Source: Pseudomonas thermotolerans DSM 14292
Lineage (GTDB): Bacteria > Pseudomonadota > Gammaproteobacteria > Pseudomonadales > Pseudomonadaceae
Length of the DNA stretch: 64,000 bases
Direction of reading: 5' to 3'
Assembly: GCF_000364625.1 (NCBI RefSeq)
Contig: NZ_KB822601.1
Location: forward strand, 62,001-126,000
In this document: positions 62,056-64,000 of the stretch, piece after piece
How the letters are laid out: each line of letters opens with the position of its first letter
How positions within the stretch are numbered: the stretch's first letter is position 1
Translations under genes and position numbers: made by a program
The notes under the pieces: model-generated
Databases searched by the model: none
Told to the model about the DNA's origin: nothing
What the model saw: only the letters and a program-made list of their open reading frames with translations

Positions 62056-62448
62056 TCAGGCCAGGGGTGAGGCGCGCGGGTTGGCCGGTGGCCAGCAGTG
62101 GCGTGGTGGCAGACGCGGACAGGTACGCCCGAGGCGCGGGTGAGCACGTCGACCGAGGCGCAGCCAGGCCAGACCGAGGAGGAAGGCGATGCCCAGGGCC
62201 AGGCTGCCGCACAACGGGCACTGCAGCAGGTTCACCCAACCACCGGGCAGGCTATCGCTCAGGCCGTCATCCACTGGCGAGCCGGCGTGGCCGGCGAAGG
62301 AATCGAGGGCACAGAACTGGCCACCCAGGCCGATCAGTTGCAGGCCACTCAGTTGCCCGTGGTGCACACCGCAGGAAAACAGGCTGAACAGGACGCAGGC
62401 ATAGAGCATCCAGGCGGTCAGCGAGCGGCGGGTACGGGCGTTTTCCAT
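62056..62448 (-). CDS. DUF2946 membrane protein
   Basis: A 130-residue protein with an N-terminal helix (TAWMLYACVLFSLFSCGVHH), a Cys in LGGQFCALDSF, and CPLCG next to a second helix (LALGIAFLLGLAWL). This Cys-His-rich two-helix pattern is DUF2946, repeatedly found beside oprC-type receptors. Probably involved in copper handling at the membrane; unproven. Confidence 0.82.
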   Translation of the reverse strand: MENARTRRSLTAWMLYACVLFSLFSCGVHHGQLSGLQLIGLGGQFCALDSFAGHAGSPVDDGLSDSLPGGWVNLLQCPLCGSLALGIAFLLGLAWLRLGRRAHPRLGRTCPRLPPRHCWPPANPRASPLA

Positions 62449-62525
62449 GGGCGGCGACTCTAGCACCGGCCCGTGCGCGACGAAAAGCCGGGCCGGCTGC
62501 GACGGATTGCCACCGGCTCGCGGCG

Positions 62526-64000
<1,475 letters not shown>

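Overview
The window is a high-GC chromosome segment from a Pseudomonas-lineage gammaproteobacterium. The evidence is the Pseudomonas-type tmRNA tag (ANDDNYALAA), a LadS-type hybrid kinase, OprC, and a gene order from amn to proA that, from memory, matches the P. aeruginosa PA3970-PA4007 neighbourhood. Most of it is housekeeping DNA. No tRNA, rRNA or CRISPR array was seen; the one stable RNA gene is ssrA.

Left part (1-9250): a leftward series recN(divergent)/grpE-dnaK-dnaJ-dapB-carA-carB. carB is cut by the window edge. Two sigma32-type heat-shock promoters are visible, one before grpE and one overlapping the grpE stop codon before dnaK. recN has a LexA box. carA has a leader peptide/terminator arrangement typical of attenuation. 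A small secreted-protein gene after recN carries two compensating frameshifts.

Variable part (9268-17070): an orphan hybrid histidine kinase, then ssrA (tmRNA) with its terminator. Downstream of ssrA lies a patchwork: an AbiEi/AbiEii-type toxin-antitoxin pair with a dyad operator, a small HTH gene, an N-terminally truncated serine recombinase, and remnants of two different transposases. This looks like a decayed mobile element next to a favoured integration site. It sits close to the point where the left (dnaK-like) and right (amn-to-proA) conserved blocks are joined.

Middle (17067-38000): an Lrp-family regulator with a long dyad upstream, a DUF2788 protein, rluE, amn, a frameshifted MFS transporter, and an aidB-like acyl-CoA dehydrogenase co-transcribed with a TetR regulator that has two TGAATC-type palindromes. 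Then come ladS, thiD-thiE, a foreign-looking NYN/PIN-type gene inserted before hemL, a Sel1-type protein, DUF1820, and miaB-ybeZ-ybeY-corC-lnt (tRNA/rRNA maturation and lipoprotein acylation).

Right (38000-64000): leuS-lptE-holA and a lytic transglycosylase run rightward. The leftward cell-wall/lipoate block is proA-nadD-rsfS-rlmH-mrdA-rodA-sltB1-rlpA, then dacC-ybeD-lipB-lipA. It links NAD synthesis, ribosome silencing, the elongasome and lipoylation. The end holds a RhlA-like alpha/beta hydrolase, a methyltransferase, a 3-methyladenine glycosylase, a DedA-PAP2 fusion, a DUF2946/OprC copper pair and the start-truncated norR.

Start codons were adjusted by hand where a family-typical N-terminus and ribosome-binding site allowed. 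Family names rest on motif recognition, not on a database search.
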